Notes: generated from the letters alone by a model not told the origin. Positions 9,201 to 17,187 are shown, numbered from the stretch's first letter. The stretch is DNA of 64,000 nucleotides from JBBSBL01 sp046330255 (GCA_046330255.1 JAXLTC010000001.1:372001-436000); one strand, 5' to 3'. Program-made: numbers and translations.

Positions 9201-9837
9201 CGGCTCCGGCGGGCTGGACCACGTGCTCGCGAGCGGCCGCGACGTCAACGTGCTGGTGCTCGACACCGAGGTCTACTCGAACACCGGCGGCCAGATGTCG
9301 AAGGCGACGCCGCTCGGCGCGGTCGCGAAGTTCGCCGCCGCCGGCAAGGCGATCCCGACCAAGGACCTCGCCCTGCAGGCGATCGCGCTCGCCAACGTGT
9401 ACGTCGCCCGGGTCGCGATGGGCGCCGATCCCCAGCAGACCCTGTCCGCGATGCGGGAGGCCGAGGCCTACGACGGGCCCTCGCTCGTGATCGCCTACAG
9501 CCACTGCATCGCGCACGGCTACGACATGAAGGACGGGCTCGACCAGCAGTACCGCGCTGTCGCGAGCGGCCACTGGCCGCTGCTGCGCTACGACCCGCTG
9601 CTGAGAGCCGCCGAGCGGAGCCCGTTCCTGCTCGACTCGCCCCGCCCGCGGATGCCGCTGGCGGGCTACCGCAAGCGCGAGCTGCGGTTTCGCGCGCTAG
9701 CGGCCGCCGACCCGGTCGAGGCCGAGCGCCTGCTCGACCTCGCCCAGCAGGAGGCCGACCGGCGCTGGCGGACCTACGAGCAGATGGCCACACGCGGCGC
9801 CCGGGACTTCCCGTCCGACGCGCGGAAGGAGCGCTGA
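6271..9837 (+). CDS. nifJ: pyruvate:ferredoxin (flavodoxin) oxidoreductase
   Basis: 1188 residues, the full length of single-chain homodimeric PFOR. The N-terminal domain starts with TLDGNEAAASVAYRLNEV and YPITPSSPMAE (pyruvate site). The gamma-type domain near residue 420 carries GLGSDGTVGANKNTIK. Two [4Fe-4S] motifs follow (CIQCGNCGFVCPH about 690; CTGCRLCVEACPV about 748), then the TPP domain with CAGCGETPY (about 828), GDGWAYDIG and NTGGQMSKATP. It oxidises pyruvate and CoA to acetyl-CoA and CO2 and reduces ferredoxin. Start and stop overlap both neighbours (TGATG each time), so the operon is strictly coupled. Confidence 0.96.
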   Translation: MRATLDGNEAAASVAYRLNEVCCIYPITPSSPMAELADEWSSRGLENVWGTVPAVVEMQSEGGAAGALHGALQGGTLATTFTASQGLLLMIPNMYKIAGELTAAVLHVAARSLAAQGLSIFGDHSDVMAVRQTGFGLLASASVQEAHDLALVAQAATLRSRVPFVHFFDGFRTSHELNTVETLSDEDLRALVGEELVRAHRGRALSPERGFIRGTAQNPDVYFQARETVNPFYARVPEIVQHSMDELGERTGRRYRLVDYGGHPEAERAIVVMGSGGQTARETVAFLEARGERVGVAQVRLYRPFPARELARALPESVRRVAVLDRTKEPGSHGEPLFLDVLASLAESHADGERGALPSVTGGRYGLSSKELSPGMVAAVFEELGLERPRRRFTVGIDDDVSGTSLPYDGSLDIEPAGTVRAVFFGLGSDGTVGANKNTIKILGEEGLHAQGYFVYDSKKSGSQTVSHLRFGPEPIRAPYLVSGAGFVGCHRLGLLERPEVLERAAPGATLLLNTHHPPDRVWEQLARPIQERILAKGIELYVIDAGRIAREAGLAGRTNTVLQTCFFAISGVLERERAIERIKASISKTYGRRGAETVARNQAAVDRALEGLHRVALPERATSTREPAPVVPDDAPEFVRTVTAAMMAGRGDELPVSALPVDGTYPSATTRYEKRNISEQVAVWDPELCIQCGNCGFVCPHSVIRSRYYEPSDLDGAPDGFRSAPLNAPGVPDARYTLQVYVEDCTGCRLCVEACPVSAGGDPVRKAINLDAREPLLAAERENIAFFERLPHNDRSRVDFGTVRGTQFLEPLFEFSGACAGCGETPYLKLLSQLFGDRMMVANATGCSSIYGGNLPTTPWALDADGRGPAWSNSLFEDNAEFGLGMRLAADRHAELARRRLAELRDRIGPELVDEILDAPQLRESELRAQRERVAELERRLDGLDGSTVDDLRSVVDHLVRRSVWIVGGDGWAYDIGSGGLDHVLASGRDVNVLVLDTEVYSNTGGQMSKATPLGAVAKFAAAGKAIPTKDLALQAIALANVYVARVAMGADPQQTLSAMREAEAYDGPSLVIAYSHCIAHGYDMKDGLDQQYRAVASGHWPLLRYDPLLRAAERSPFLLDSPRPRMPLAGYRKRELRFRALAAADPVEAERLLDLAQQEADRRWRTYEQMATRGARDFPSDARKER

Positions 9838-10847
9838 TGGAGCTCTCGACCGACTACATGGGCCTGAGACTGCGCAACCCGCTCGTCGCCTCGCCCTCGC
9901 CGCTCTCCTACACGCTCGACGGCGTGCGGCGCCTGGCCGCCGGCGGCGTCGGCGCGATCGTGCTCTTCTCGCTGTTCGAGGAGCAACTGCGCGAGGAGGC
10001 CGCCCGCACCGCCCGGCTGGTGGAGGGCCCCGCCGAGAGCTTCGCGGAGGCGCTCGACTACGTGCCGGCCGTCGCGAAGGAGGATGCCGGCCCGCGGCGC
10101 TACCTGAGCCTGCTGGAGCGCGCCTGCGCCGCGGTCGACGTGCCCGTGATCGCGAGCCTCAACGGCGTCACCCTCGAGGGCTGGGCCGACCACGCGCGCG
10201 CGATGCAGGACGCCGGCGCTGCGGCGATCGAGCTGAACATCTACTACCTGCCCGGCGACCCGCGCATCAGCGGGCGCGACGTCGAGCAGCGCCACGTCGA
10301 CGTCCTGCGGGGGGTCAAGGACGCGGTCGGCGTCCCGGTCGCGGTCAAGCTGAGTCCCTACTTCAGCTCGACGGGCGAGCTCGCGCTGCGGCTGGACGAG
10401 GCGGGCGCGGACGCGCTCGTGCTGTTCAACCGCTTCCTGCAACCGGACATCGACGAGGAGGAGCTCGCGGTCGTCTCCGGCGTGGCGCTCTCGAGCCCGG
10501 CCGACGCGCTGCTGCCGCGGACGTGGATCGCGCTGCTGCACGGGCGGGTGAGCGCTGCGCTCGCCGCCACCAGCGGAGTCGAGAGCCCGGCCGACGTCGC
10601 CCGCTACCTGCTCGCCGGGGCCGATGTGGTGATGAGCGCCTCGGCGCTGCTGCGCCACGGGCCGGGGCATGCCGAGGTACTGCTCGACGGGCTCCGCGAC
10701 TGGATGGCGCGCAAGGGCTTCGGGTCGGTGGACGAGCTGCGTGGGATGCTCGCGGTGCCCGCGGGCGAGGACGAGGCGGCGTGGGAGCGCGCGGGCTACG
10801 TCAGCGCGCTGCGGGCCGCCAACGCCCATGCCGAGGGCCCCTGGTGA
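9837..10847 (+). CDS. dihydroorotate dehydrogenase-like FMN protein
   Basis: 336 residues of a DHOD-type TIM barrel: DYMGLRLRNPLVASPSP at the start, LNGVTLEGWADHA, IELNIYYLP, VAVKLSPYFS and GADALVLFNRF. It lacks the cysteine or serine catalytic-loop context usual in PyrD, and the neighbouring genes are not pyrimidine genes. DHOD-like proteins of this type recur next to nifJ in other bacteria; their substrate is unknown. Its ATG overlaps the nifJ stop. I infer a flavoprotein that works with the PFOR electron chain rather than in pyrimidine synthesis. Confidence 0.82.
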   Translation: MELSTDYMGLRLRNPLVASPSPLSYTLDGVRRLAAGGVGAIVLFSLFEEQLREEAARTARLVEGPAESFAEALDYVPAVAKEDAGPRRYLSLLERACAAVDVPVIASLNGVTLEGWADHARAMQDAGAAAIELNIYYLPGDPRISGRDVEQRHVDVLRGVKDAVGVPVAVKLSPYFSSTGELALRLDEAGADALVLFNRFLQPDIDEEELAVVSGVALSSPADALLPRTWIALLHGRVSAALAATSGVESPADVARYLLAGADVVMSASALLRHGPGHAEVLLDGLRDWMARKGFGSVDELRGMLAVPAGEDEAAWERAGYVSALRAANAHAEGPW

Positions 10848-10851
10848 CGAT

Positions 10852-12054
10852 GTGGCGGTCGACTTCTCGCTCACCGACGAGCAGCGCGCGATCCAGGAGC
10901 TCGCGCGTGACTTCGCGCGGCGCGAGATCCGGCCGGTGGCGGCCCGCTACGACGAGCGCGAGGAGCTCCCCTGGCCCGTGCTGCGCAAGGCCGCGCACAT
11001 CGGGCTGCTGAGCTACGGGCTGCCCGAGGAGCACGGCGGCGGCGGGGTGCCGGACGGGCTCGTGGGCGTCACCAACTTCGTCGTGACCGAGGAGCTCGCC
11101 TGGGGCTGCGCGGCGATCGCCACCGAGATCACCTCCACGACCTACGCGGCCGGGCCGATCCTCGCATTCGGCACCGAGGAGCAGAAGCGCCGCCTCCTGC
11201 CGCGGTTCTGCGACACCGAGGAGGTGCGCCTCGGCGCTCTGTGCATCACCGAGCCGCAGGCCGGCTCCGACATCTCGGCGCTGGCGACGACCGCTCGCCG
11301 CGACGGGGACGACTGGGTCATCGACGGGCGCAAGCAGTTCATCACCAACGGCGGGATCGCCGACGTCCACGTCGTCTTCGCGCGGGTCGAGGGCGAGGGC
11401 GGCATGGCCGCGTTCATCGTCGAGCGCGGCACGCCGGGCCTCCGGATGGGCGGCAAGGAGCGCAAGCTCGGCGTCCGCGCCTCGCACACGGCGGAGGTGG
11501 TCCTGGAGGGCTGCCGCGTGCCGCGCGAGAACCGCCTCGGCGGCGTCCCAACGGCGCCGCAGCTTCGGCGCGCGGGCGGCGGCGAGCGCTCGGGCGCCGC
11601 GCAGGCGCTGACGCTCCTGCAGTACTCGCGCATGACGTTCGCCGCCGCCGCGCTGGGCATCGCGCGCGCGGCGTTCGAGTACGCGCGCGACTACGCGCGC
11701 GAGCGCAGCACGTTCGGTGTGCCGATCGCCCGCCACCAGGCCGTCGCCTTCAAGCTCGCCCAGATGGCGATGGAGATCGAGGCGGCGCGGGCGCTGCTGT
11801 GGCGGGCGGGGTGGCTCGTCGCCTCGGGGCGACCGCTGAGCATGGCCGAGGGCTCGATGGCCAAGTGCATGACCGCCGACGTCGCGGTGCGCTGCACCGA
11901 CGAGGCGGTCCAGATCCTCGGCGGTCACGGCTACGTGCGCGACCACCCGGTCGAGAAGTGGTACCGCGACGCCAAGCTCTACCAGATCTGGGAGGGCACC
12001 AACGAGATCCAGCGCCTGGTGATCGCCCGCGCGGTGGTGGGCTCCACGCGCTGA
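10852..12054 (+). CDS. acyl-CoA dehydrogenase
   Basis: 400 residues. Starts with DFSLTDEQRAIQELARDFARREI and contains LCITEPQAGSDISAL (flavin/substrate loop), QFITNGGIADVHVVFA, YARERSTFGVPI (FAD site) and the C-terminal WEGTNEIQRLVIAR, whose Glu is in the catalytic-base region of several ACADs. Around residues 225-245 there is an unusual Gly/Arg/Ala-rich insert (TAPQLRRAGGGERSGAAQ). The GTG start lies four bases after the DHOD-like stop, so it closes the redox operon. Electrons from FADH2 normally go to ETF; no etf genes are in the window. Confidence 0.92.
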   Translation: MAVDFSLTDEQRAIQELARDFARREIRPVAARYDEREELPWPVLRKAAHIGLLSYGLPEEHGGGGVPDGLVGVTNFVVTEELAWGCAAIATEITSTTYAAGPILAFGTEEQKRRLLPRFCDTEEVRLGALCITEPQAGSDISALATTARRDGDDWVIDGRKQFITNGGIADVHVVFARVEGEGGMAAFIVERGTPGLRMGGKERKLGVRASHTAEVVLEGCRVPRENRLGGVPTAPQLRRAGGGERSGAAQALTLLQYSRMTFAAAALGIARAAFEYARDYARERSTFGVPIARHQAVAFKLAQMAMEIEAARALLWRAGWLVASGRPLSMAEGSMAKCMTADVAVRCTDEAVQILGGHGYVRDHPVEKWYRDAKLYQIWEGTNEIQRLVIARAVVGSTR

Positions 12055-12296
12055 CTCGGAGTCCGGCGGACGCTGGCGTCGAGGTAGGGCCTCAGGATCC
12101 GGCGTCCCGCTCACGGAGCATTACCGCGGACGCGCCGGGCGCCTCGGTGAGCGCGGGAGCGTGCCTGGGCCGTGCCCGCGCCGCCGGCGTCACCCGGCCC
12201 TGCGCGACGAGCCGACCGAGCTGGTCATCGCCGGCTGCAGCGCCGGCATCGCGGTCTGGCCGCTGGATGGCCCCTGTTTCCAGGCCTTCCGCCGAG

Positions 12297-12367
12297 CGGG
12301 GGACCGAGGAGTCGAACCTCGCGTTGCGGTTTTGGAGACCGCCGTGTTACCGATACACCAGTCCCCC
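12297..12367 (-). tRNA. tRNA-Trp (CCA anticodon)
   Basis: Minus-strand cloverleaf: acceptor GGGGGAC / GTCCCCC, anticodon stem GCGGT / ACCGC with loop CTCCAAA (anticodon CCA), T arm CGAGG-TTCGACT-CCTCG. Discriminator G; no encoded CCA end. About 71 nt. Confidence 0.95.
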
Positions 12368-12422
12368 GGGTGCGGCCGGTCATTGTAGGCGGGCGCCCGC
12401 CCGGCCATGCCGAGGGCGCCGC

Positions 12423-12428
12423 TACGCT
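12423..12428 (+). promoter_or_regulatory. putative leaderless -10 element (TACGCT) of the nucleotidyltransferase pair
   Basis: TACGCT, then six bases, then the GTG at 12435. No ribosome binding site is visible. Confidence 0.45.
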
Positions 12429-12434
12429 TGCATC

Positions 12435-12629
12435 GTGTCGAGCGGCAGTCCGGACGAGCGGCCCCGGGGGGCCTGGACGCGAGCGGAGATCGAACGCGAG
12501 CAGGCGGCGCGGCGCCGGCGCACTGTCGACGCGGCTGCACGCGGCCCGTCCGCGAACCTCGAGCAAGCGGCCGCCCTGAACCGCTTCGCGAAGCGGTTCG
12601 CCGAAGCCTTCCGGCGCGGCCCGCGTTGA
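12435..12629 (+). CDS. small charged helical protein, partner of a nucleotidyltransferase
   Basis: 64 residues, rich in Arg, Ala and Glu: WTRAEIEREQAARRRRTVDA then NLEQAAALNRFAKRFAEAFR. Predicted to be almost all helix, with no family I recognise. Start chosen by the TACGCT/6-base spacing. Its TGA overlaps the TTG start of the next gene, so the two are made together; by layout it could be an antitoxin-like or adaptor partner, but size and sequence do not match HEPN proteins. Confidence 0.6.
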   Translation: MSSGSPDERPRGAWTRAEIEREQAARRRRTVDAAARGPSANLEQAAALNRFAKRFAEAFRRGPR

Positions 12630-13120
12630 GCGGCGCGCTGGATCCCGAACCGCTGCTGCGCGCCCTGGACGAGGCCGCGGTAAGCCACATCGTCGTCGGG
12701 GGATTTGCCGTCAACGCGCACGGCTACCTGCGCACCTCTGCCGATCTCGACGTAGTCCCCGACCCGGAGCCCGAGAACCTCGTGCGGCTTGCGCGGCTGC
12801 TGCGCGAGCTCGCGGCCGACCAGGTCGAGTCGACCGACTTCGGCGCGGACGAGCTACCGGCCGATCCGACGGATCCGGCCGACCTCGCGCGAGGGGGCAA
12901 CTTCCGACTCGCCACCAGGCTTGGAGCCCTCGACGTGATGCAGTGGCTCTCGGGCATTGATGCCCCGGATCTCTATGCCGAGCTCGCCACCGAAGCGGTC
13001 GACGGGCGGCTGGCCGGCATCCCCGTGCGGGTCTGCGGGCTGCGCCACCTGCGCGCCATGAAGGCCGCGTCGGCCCGGCCGCGCGACCTCGACGACCTCG
13101 CGCACCTGCCGGAGGCGTGA
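12626..13120 (+). CDS. nucleotidyltransferase (DNA polymerase beta-like fold; AbiEii/DUF6036-like)
   Basis: 164 residues from a TTG that overlaps the preceding TGA. The nucleotidyltransferase signature is clear: HIVVGGFAVNAHGYLRTSAD then LDVV, i.e. GG followed by D-x-D (about residues 20-43). The C-terminal ARPRDLDDLAHL is typical of AbiEii-like and related minimal nucleotidyltransferases. Members can transfer nucleotides to tRNA or protein and act as toxins or antitoxins; here the gene sits 259 bases from tRNA-Trp. Substrate unknown. Convergent with the SCO1 gene with only one base between stops. Confidence 0.8.
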   Translation: MSGALDPEPLLRALDEAAVSHIVVGGFAVNAHGYLRTSADLDVVPDPEPENLVRLARLLRELAADQVESTDFGADELPADPTDPADLARGGNFRLATRLGALDVMQWLSGIDAPDLYAELATEAVDGRLAGIPVRVCGLRHLRAMKAASARPRDLDDLAHLPEA

Positions 13121-13121
13121 C

Positions 13122-13778
13122 TCAGGCGCGCAGCAGCGTCCTGAACCCGCTCGCCAGGTCGGCCGGGTCGATCGCGGTGCCGCCGTCGTACTTCGCAGCG
13201 ATCCTGCCGTCGCGGTCGATCAGCCAGACCGTCGCGGTGTGGGCGCTCTCGGGCCGGCCGGGGATCTGGGGCGCGGCGAACCACGCGCGCCAGACCGGCT
13301 GGAGCTCCCTGCGCGAGCCGATCCCGTAGGCGAACTGCGGGGGCGCGCGATGGGCGCGCAGGAACGCGCGCACGTCGGCGGGCGTGTCGCCCTCGGGATC
13401 GACGCTGACCGCCGCTACGGCGACGCGCGACGCCGCGGGCCCGAGCCGCCGCAGCGCGCCGACGAGCTCCTGCGCGATCAGCGGGCAGACGTCGGGGCAG
13501 TGCACGTAGAGGAACGTCACGGCGTAGGGGCGGCCGCGCAGCCGCGCGGTGTCGAGCGTCCCGCCGCGCGCGCTCGCTAGGCGGAACGCCGGCGCCGGCC
13601 GCCCGCGCAGGCCGGCGGGCAGCAGGCTCGCCCCCGGGAAGCCGGCCGTCCCCGCCCCGGCGCCGGAGGACGTCCCGCCGCCGCCGCTCCCGCCGCCGCA
13701 TCCGGGCAACCCGGCGAGCGCGGCCACGGCGAGCGCGGCCGCGAGCAGAGGACGAGTTCGGAACCGGCCGGGCACCAC
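13122..13778 (-). CDS. SCO1/SenC-type copper chaperone lipoprotein
   Basis: About 218 residues. Lipoprotein signal ending in LAGLPGC (lipobox, Cys about 27), Gly/Ser spacer, then a thioredoxin-like SCO domain: FLYVHCPDVCPL (metal Cys pair CPDVC), VSVDPEGDTPADV, and the third copper ligand His in ESAHTATVWLIDRDG. It should deliver copper to cytochrome oxidase CuA or act in thiol redox outside the membrane. Two adjacent GTGs are possible; the second (13775) is seven bases from a TAGCGT box and is probably the true start. Confidence 0.9.
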   Translation of the reverse strand: MVPGRFRTRPLLAAALAVAALAGLPGCGGGSGGGGTSSGAGAGTAGFPGASLLPAGLRGRPAPAFRLASARGGTLDTARLRGRPYAVTFLYVHCPDVCPLIAQELVGALRRLGPAASRVAVAAVSVDPEGDTPADVRAFLRAHRAPPQFAYGIGSRRELQPVWRAWFAAPQIPGRPESAHTATVWLIDRDGRIAAKYDGGTAIDPADLASGFRTLLRA

Positions 13779-13862
13779 CCGAACGCTACGCGCCGCGCGG
13801 CCCGCAGGCGGCCAGCCCGCACACCGGGCATAATCCCGACCTCTGTGGTAGAACTTCGGCTG

Positions 13863-13885
13863 CCCTAACCGTTAGGGTCACCTAA
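13863..13885. promoter_or_regulatory. iron-box-like palindrome upstream of the efe locus
   Basis: CCCTAACCGTTAGGG (13863-13877) is a perfect inverted repeat, and overlapping TTAGG-GTCA-CCTAA (13872-13885) is a second one. Both resemble half-sites of DtxR/IdeR boxes (TTAGGTTAGCCTAA type). It lies 28 bases before the GTG of the EfeU-EfeO gene, so iron-dependent repression is likely. Confidence 0.6.
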
Positions 13886-13912
13886 CACCTCCCGCCGGAG
13901 ACCTCCGCCCCA

Positions 13913-15853
13913 GTGCTCCCCACCTTCGTCATCACCCTCCGCGAGGGCGTCGAGGCCGCGCTGATCGTAGGGATCGTCGCGGCCTTCCTGGTGCAGGAGG
14001 GCCGCCGCGACGCGCTGCGCTGGATGTGGGTCGGCGTCGGTGCTGCGGTCCTGCTGTGCGTCGGGGTCGGCGTCGGGCTCGAGGTCGTCGGGGGGGACCT
14101 CCCGCAGCGCCAGCAGGAGGGACTCGAGACGATCGTCGCGCTGGTGGCCGTCGGGATGGTCACCTACATGATCGTCTGGATGAAGCGCCACTCGCGGGGC
14201 CTGAAGGCGTCGCTGCAGGGCGAGGCCGCGGCGGCGCTCGCCGCCGGGTCGACGATGGCGCTCGTCGGGATGGCCTTCCTCGCCGTCCTGCGGGAGGGCT
14301 TCGAGACCGCCGTGTTCCTGACGGCGGTGTTCAACGAGTCGACCGCGAGCACGGCCGCCGGCGCGGGCGCGATCCTCGGCCTCGTCGCCGCCGTCGCGAT
14401 CGGCTACGCGCTCTACCGCGGGGGCGTGCGGATCAACCTGCAGCGCTTCTTCCGCATCACCGGCTTGGTGCTGGTCCTGGTCGCCGGCGGCCTGTTCGCA
14501 AGCGCGGTGCACACGGCCCACGAGGCGGGCTGGCTGAATGACCTCCAGAACCAGGCCCTCGACCTCGGCTGGCTCGTGCAGCCCGGCACATGGACCGCGT
14601 CCCTGCTCACCGGGATTCTCGGCATCCAGCCGCAACCGGTCGTCGCGGAGGTCGCCGCCTGGCTGATCTATGTGGTTCCGATGGCCGCCTACGTCCTGTG
14701 GCCCGCGCGCTGGCGCCGCGCGGCCGTCGCCCCGACCGCGACGATGGCGATCGGCGTCGTCGGCCTCGTCGCGGCCGTCGCGGCGGGCTGCGGATCGTCC
14801 GGTGGCGGCACTTCGTCCGGGGAGGGCGGCCGCAAGGTCGCGATCTCGCTCAGCGACGAGGGCTGCAGCCCCGCCTCGCTGAAGCTGCCCGCGGGCGCGA
14901 CCACCTTCGAGGTCACGAACGCCGGCGGCGCGCGGGTGACCGAGTGGGAGGTGCTGAAGGGCAGCCGGATCATGGGCGAGGTCGAGAACATCGCCCCCGG
15001 CACGTCCAAGTCGTTCTCGCTGACGCTGAAGACCGGCACCTACCGCGCGCTGTGCCCGAACGGCAAGCAGAACCAGGGCGGACCGATCGTCGTCACGGGC
15101 GGCTCGGCCGCCGCCGCCACAAGCGCCGAGGCACGCGCGGCAGCACACCGCTACGAGTCCTACGTGGACGAGCAGGCCGCACTGCTCATCGCCCGCACGG
15201 AGGCCTTCACGAACGCCGTCCGCGCCGGCGACGTCGCGCGCGCGAAGGCCCTCTACGCCTCCGCGCGCGCTCCGTGGGAGCGCATCGAGCCCGTGGCCGA
15301 GAGCTTCGGCGATCTCGACCCGCGCGTCGACGCGCGCGTCAACGACGTCGAGCCGGGCGCGCGCTGGACCGGCTTCCACCGGATCGAGAAGGCGCTGTGG
15401 GTCCACCGCTCGGCCGCGGGCATGCGCCCGATCGCCGACCAGCTCGACCGCGACGTGCGCGAGCTCCGGCGCAGGGCGCGCACCGTGACGCTCGAGCCCG
15501 CCCAGATCGTGAACGGGGCGAACGAGCTCCTCGGCGAGGTGTCGAAGTCGAAGATCACCGGCGAGGAGGACCGCTACTCGCGCACCGATCTCCACGACTT
15601 CGCCGCGAACGTCGAGGGCGCCCGCGTCGCGTTCCAGGCCGCGAGCCCGATGCTCGCCGCGCGCAGCGCGGAGCTGGCGCGGGAGGTGCGGCTCCGCTTC
15701 GACGCGGTGGACGCCGCGCTCGCCCGTCACCGCGGCGCCGAAGGCTTCGTTCCCTACGGCGAGCTCACGAGCGCCGACACGCTCCGCCTGAGCCGCGTGA
15801 TCGACCAGCTCGCCGAGCCGCTCTCGCAGGTGCCGGCGCGGCTCGTCGCCTGA
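13913..15853 (+). CDS. efeU: EfeU-EfeO fusion: FTR1-type iron permease joined to cupredoxin/M75 iron-binding domain
   Basis: 646 residues. Residues about 1-285 are an Ftr1/EfeU permease: seven hydrophobic segments, with the paired iron-ferry motifs REGVEA (about 9) and REGFET (about 125). After a short Gly/Ser linker (GCGSSGGGTSSGEGG) comes the EfeO portion: a cupredoxin-like domain (about 310-385) and an M75 domain with GARWTGFHRIEKALW (about 480; HxxxE metal motif). In E. coli EfeU and EfeO are separate proteins. The linker begins AAVAAGCGSSGGG, like a lipobox, which suggests that the EfeO part was once a lipoprotein or is processed. EfeB follows after 11 bases. Confidence 0.9.
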   Translation: MLPTFVITLREGVEAALIVGIVAAFLVQEGRRDALRWMWVGVGAAVLLCVGVGVGLEVVGGDLPQRQQEGLETIVALVAVGMVTYMIVWMKRHSRGLKASLQGEAAAALAAGSTMALVGMAFLAVLREGFETAVFLTAVFNESTASTAAGAGAILGLVAAVAIGYALYRGGVRINLQRFFRITGLVLVLVAGGLFASAVHTAHEAGWLNDLQNQALDLGWLVQPGTWTASLLTGILGIQPQPVVAEVAAWLIYVVPMAAYVLWPARWRRAAVAPTATMAIGVVGLVAAVAAGCGSSGGGTSSGEGGRKVAISLSDEGCSPASLKLPAGATTFEVTNAGGARVTEWEVLKGSRIMGEVENIAPGTSKSFSLTLKTGTYRALCPNGKQNQGGPIVVTGGSAAAATSAEARAAAHRYESYVDEQAALLIARTEAFTNAVRAGDVARAKALYASARAPWERIEPVAESFGDLDPRVDARVNDVEPGARWTGFHRIEKALWVHRSAAGMRPIADQLDRDVRELRRRARTVTLEPAQIVNGANELLGEVSKSKITGEEDRYSRTDLHDFAANVEGARVAFQAASPMLAARSAELAREVRLRFDAVDAALARHRGAEGFVPYGELTSADTLRLSRVIDQLAEPLSQVPARLVA

Positions 15854-15864
15854 CGGGCGCCGCG

Positions 15865-17178
15865 ATGGGCACGCCGCCCGATGGTCCGGCGCGCGACCGG
15901 CCGGACGAGACCGACGCGCCGCTGCCCGCACGCCGGACCGGCGGGCTCACCCGGCGGGGGCTCCTGGCGGCGGCCGGCGGGGCCGCCGGCGGCGTCGCGC
16001 TCGCCGGCGCGGGCTACGCCGCGGGCCAAGCGGAGGCGGACGGCGAGAGCCCGGGGGCGGAAACGGCCCGCGCGGTCCCCTTCCACGGTCGCCATCAGGC
16101 CGGGATCGCGACGCCGGCGCAGGATCGGCTGCACTTCGCCGCGTTCGACCTGACGACGACCTCGCGCGGCGAGCTGCGCGAGCTGCTGCGCGCCTGGACC
16201 GTGGCTGCCGCGCGGATGTCGGCCGGGGAGCCGGCCGGCCCCCGCAACGACGTGCCGCCCGCGCCGCCGGACGACACCGGCGAGGCGCTCGGCCTTCCGC
16301 CCTCGGCGCTGACCGTCACGTTCGGCCTGGGCCCGTCGCTCTTCGACCGGCGCTTCGGGCTCGCGGCGCGGCGCCCCGCGGCGCTCGCCGACCTGCCGCC
16401 CCTCCCCGGCGACGAGCTCGAGGCCGAGCGCTCAGGCGGGGACCTCTGCGTGCAGGCGTGCGCGAACGATCCCCAGGTCGCGTTCCACGCCGTGCGCAAC
16501 CTGGCGCGGATCGGCCGCGGCGCCGCCGTGATGCGCTGGTCCCAGCTCGGCTTCGGCCGGACGTCCACGACCAGCGTCAGCCAGGCCACGCCGCGCAACC
16601 TGATGGGTAACAAGGACGGAACGAACAACATCCGCGCGGAGGACCTGGAGGCGATGCGCCGCCACGTCTGGGTCGGCTCGCGCGACGCGCCCGCCTGGAT
16701 GCGCGGCGGCTCCTACATGGTCGCGCGCCGGATCCGGATGCTGATCGAGGTCTGGGACCGCGCGAGCCTCGACGACCAGGAGCGGACCATCGGCCGCCGC
16801 AAGCAGAGCGGCGCGCCGCTGCACGGGGACCGCGAGTTCGACCCCGTCGACCTGAAGCGCAAGGGGCGCGACGGCAGGCCCGCGATCCCCGTGGACGCCC
16901 ACATCCGGCTGGCGAGCCCGGACACCAACGACGGCGCGAAGATCCTGCGCCGCGGCTACTCGTTCACCGACGGGATGGACGAGCGCCGCGGCCAGCTCGA
17001 CGCGGGGCTCTTCTTCATCGCCTACCAGCGGGACCCGCGGACCGCGTTCGTGCCGATCCAGCGGCGCCTCGGCGCTAACGACGCGCTGAACGAGTACATC
17101 GTCCACACGGGCAGCGCGCTGTTCGCCGTGCCGCCCGGCACCCGGCCCGGTGGCTACGTGGGAGAGACGCTCATCTGA
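15865..17178 (+). CDS. efeB: EfeB-type Dyp peroxidase (Tat-exported)
   Basis: 437 residues. N-terminal twin-arginine signal (GLTRRGLLAAAGGAAGG, about residues 28-45). The Dyp-type haem peroxidase domain has the signature LMGNKDGTNNIR (GxxDG), MVARRIRMLIEVWDR and AHIRLASPDTNDGAKILRRG (proximal His region). EfeB works outside the membrane with EfeU/EfeO in ferrous-iron uptake or haem-linked oxidation. Order and spacing show one operon with the fused EfeUO gene, under the palindrome at 13863. A strong hairpin follows the stop. Confidence 0.95.
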   Translation: MGTPPDGPARDRPDETDAPLPARRTGGLTRRGLLAAAGGAAGGVALAGAGYAAGQAEADGESPGAETARAVPFHGRHQAGIATPAQDRLHFAAFDLTTTSRGELRELLRAWTVAAARMSAGEPAGPRNDVPPAPPDDTGEALGLPPSALTVTFGLGPSLFDRRFGLAARRPAALADLPPLPGDELEAERSGGDLCVQACANDPQVAFHAVRNLARIGRGAAVMRWSQLGFGRTSTTSVSQATPRNLMGNKDGTNNIRAEDLEAMRRHVWVGSRDAPAWMRGGSYMVARRIRMLIEVWDRASLDDQERTIGRRKQSGAPLHGDREFDPVDLKRKGRDGRPAIPVDAHIRLASPDTNDGAKILRRGYSFTDGMDERRGQLDAGLFFIAYQRDPRTAFVPIQRRLGANDALNEYIVHTGSALFAVPPGTRPGGYVGETLI

Positions 17179-17187
17179 GCACGGCGA

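Noticed and set aside
12161..12388. Short plus-strand ORF before and across tRNA-Trp
   Set aside because: It overlaps the tRNA gene and shows no domain-like sequence.
12435..13120. HEPN/MNT toxin-antitoxin pair
   Set aside because: The small partner lacks the RxxxxH HEPN motif and is only 64 residues, so I kept the neutral description.
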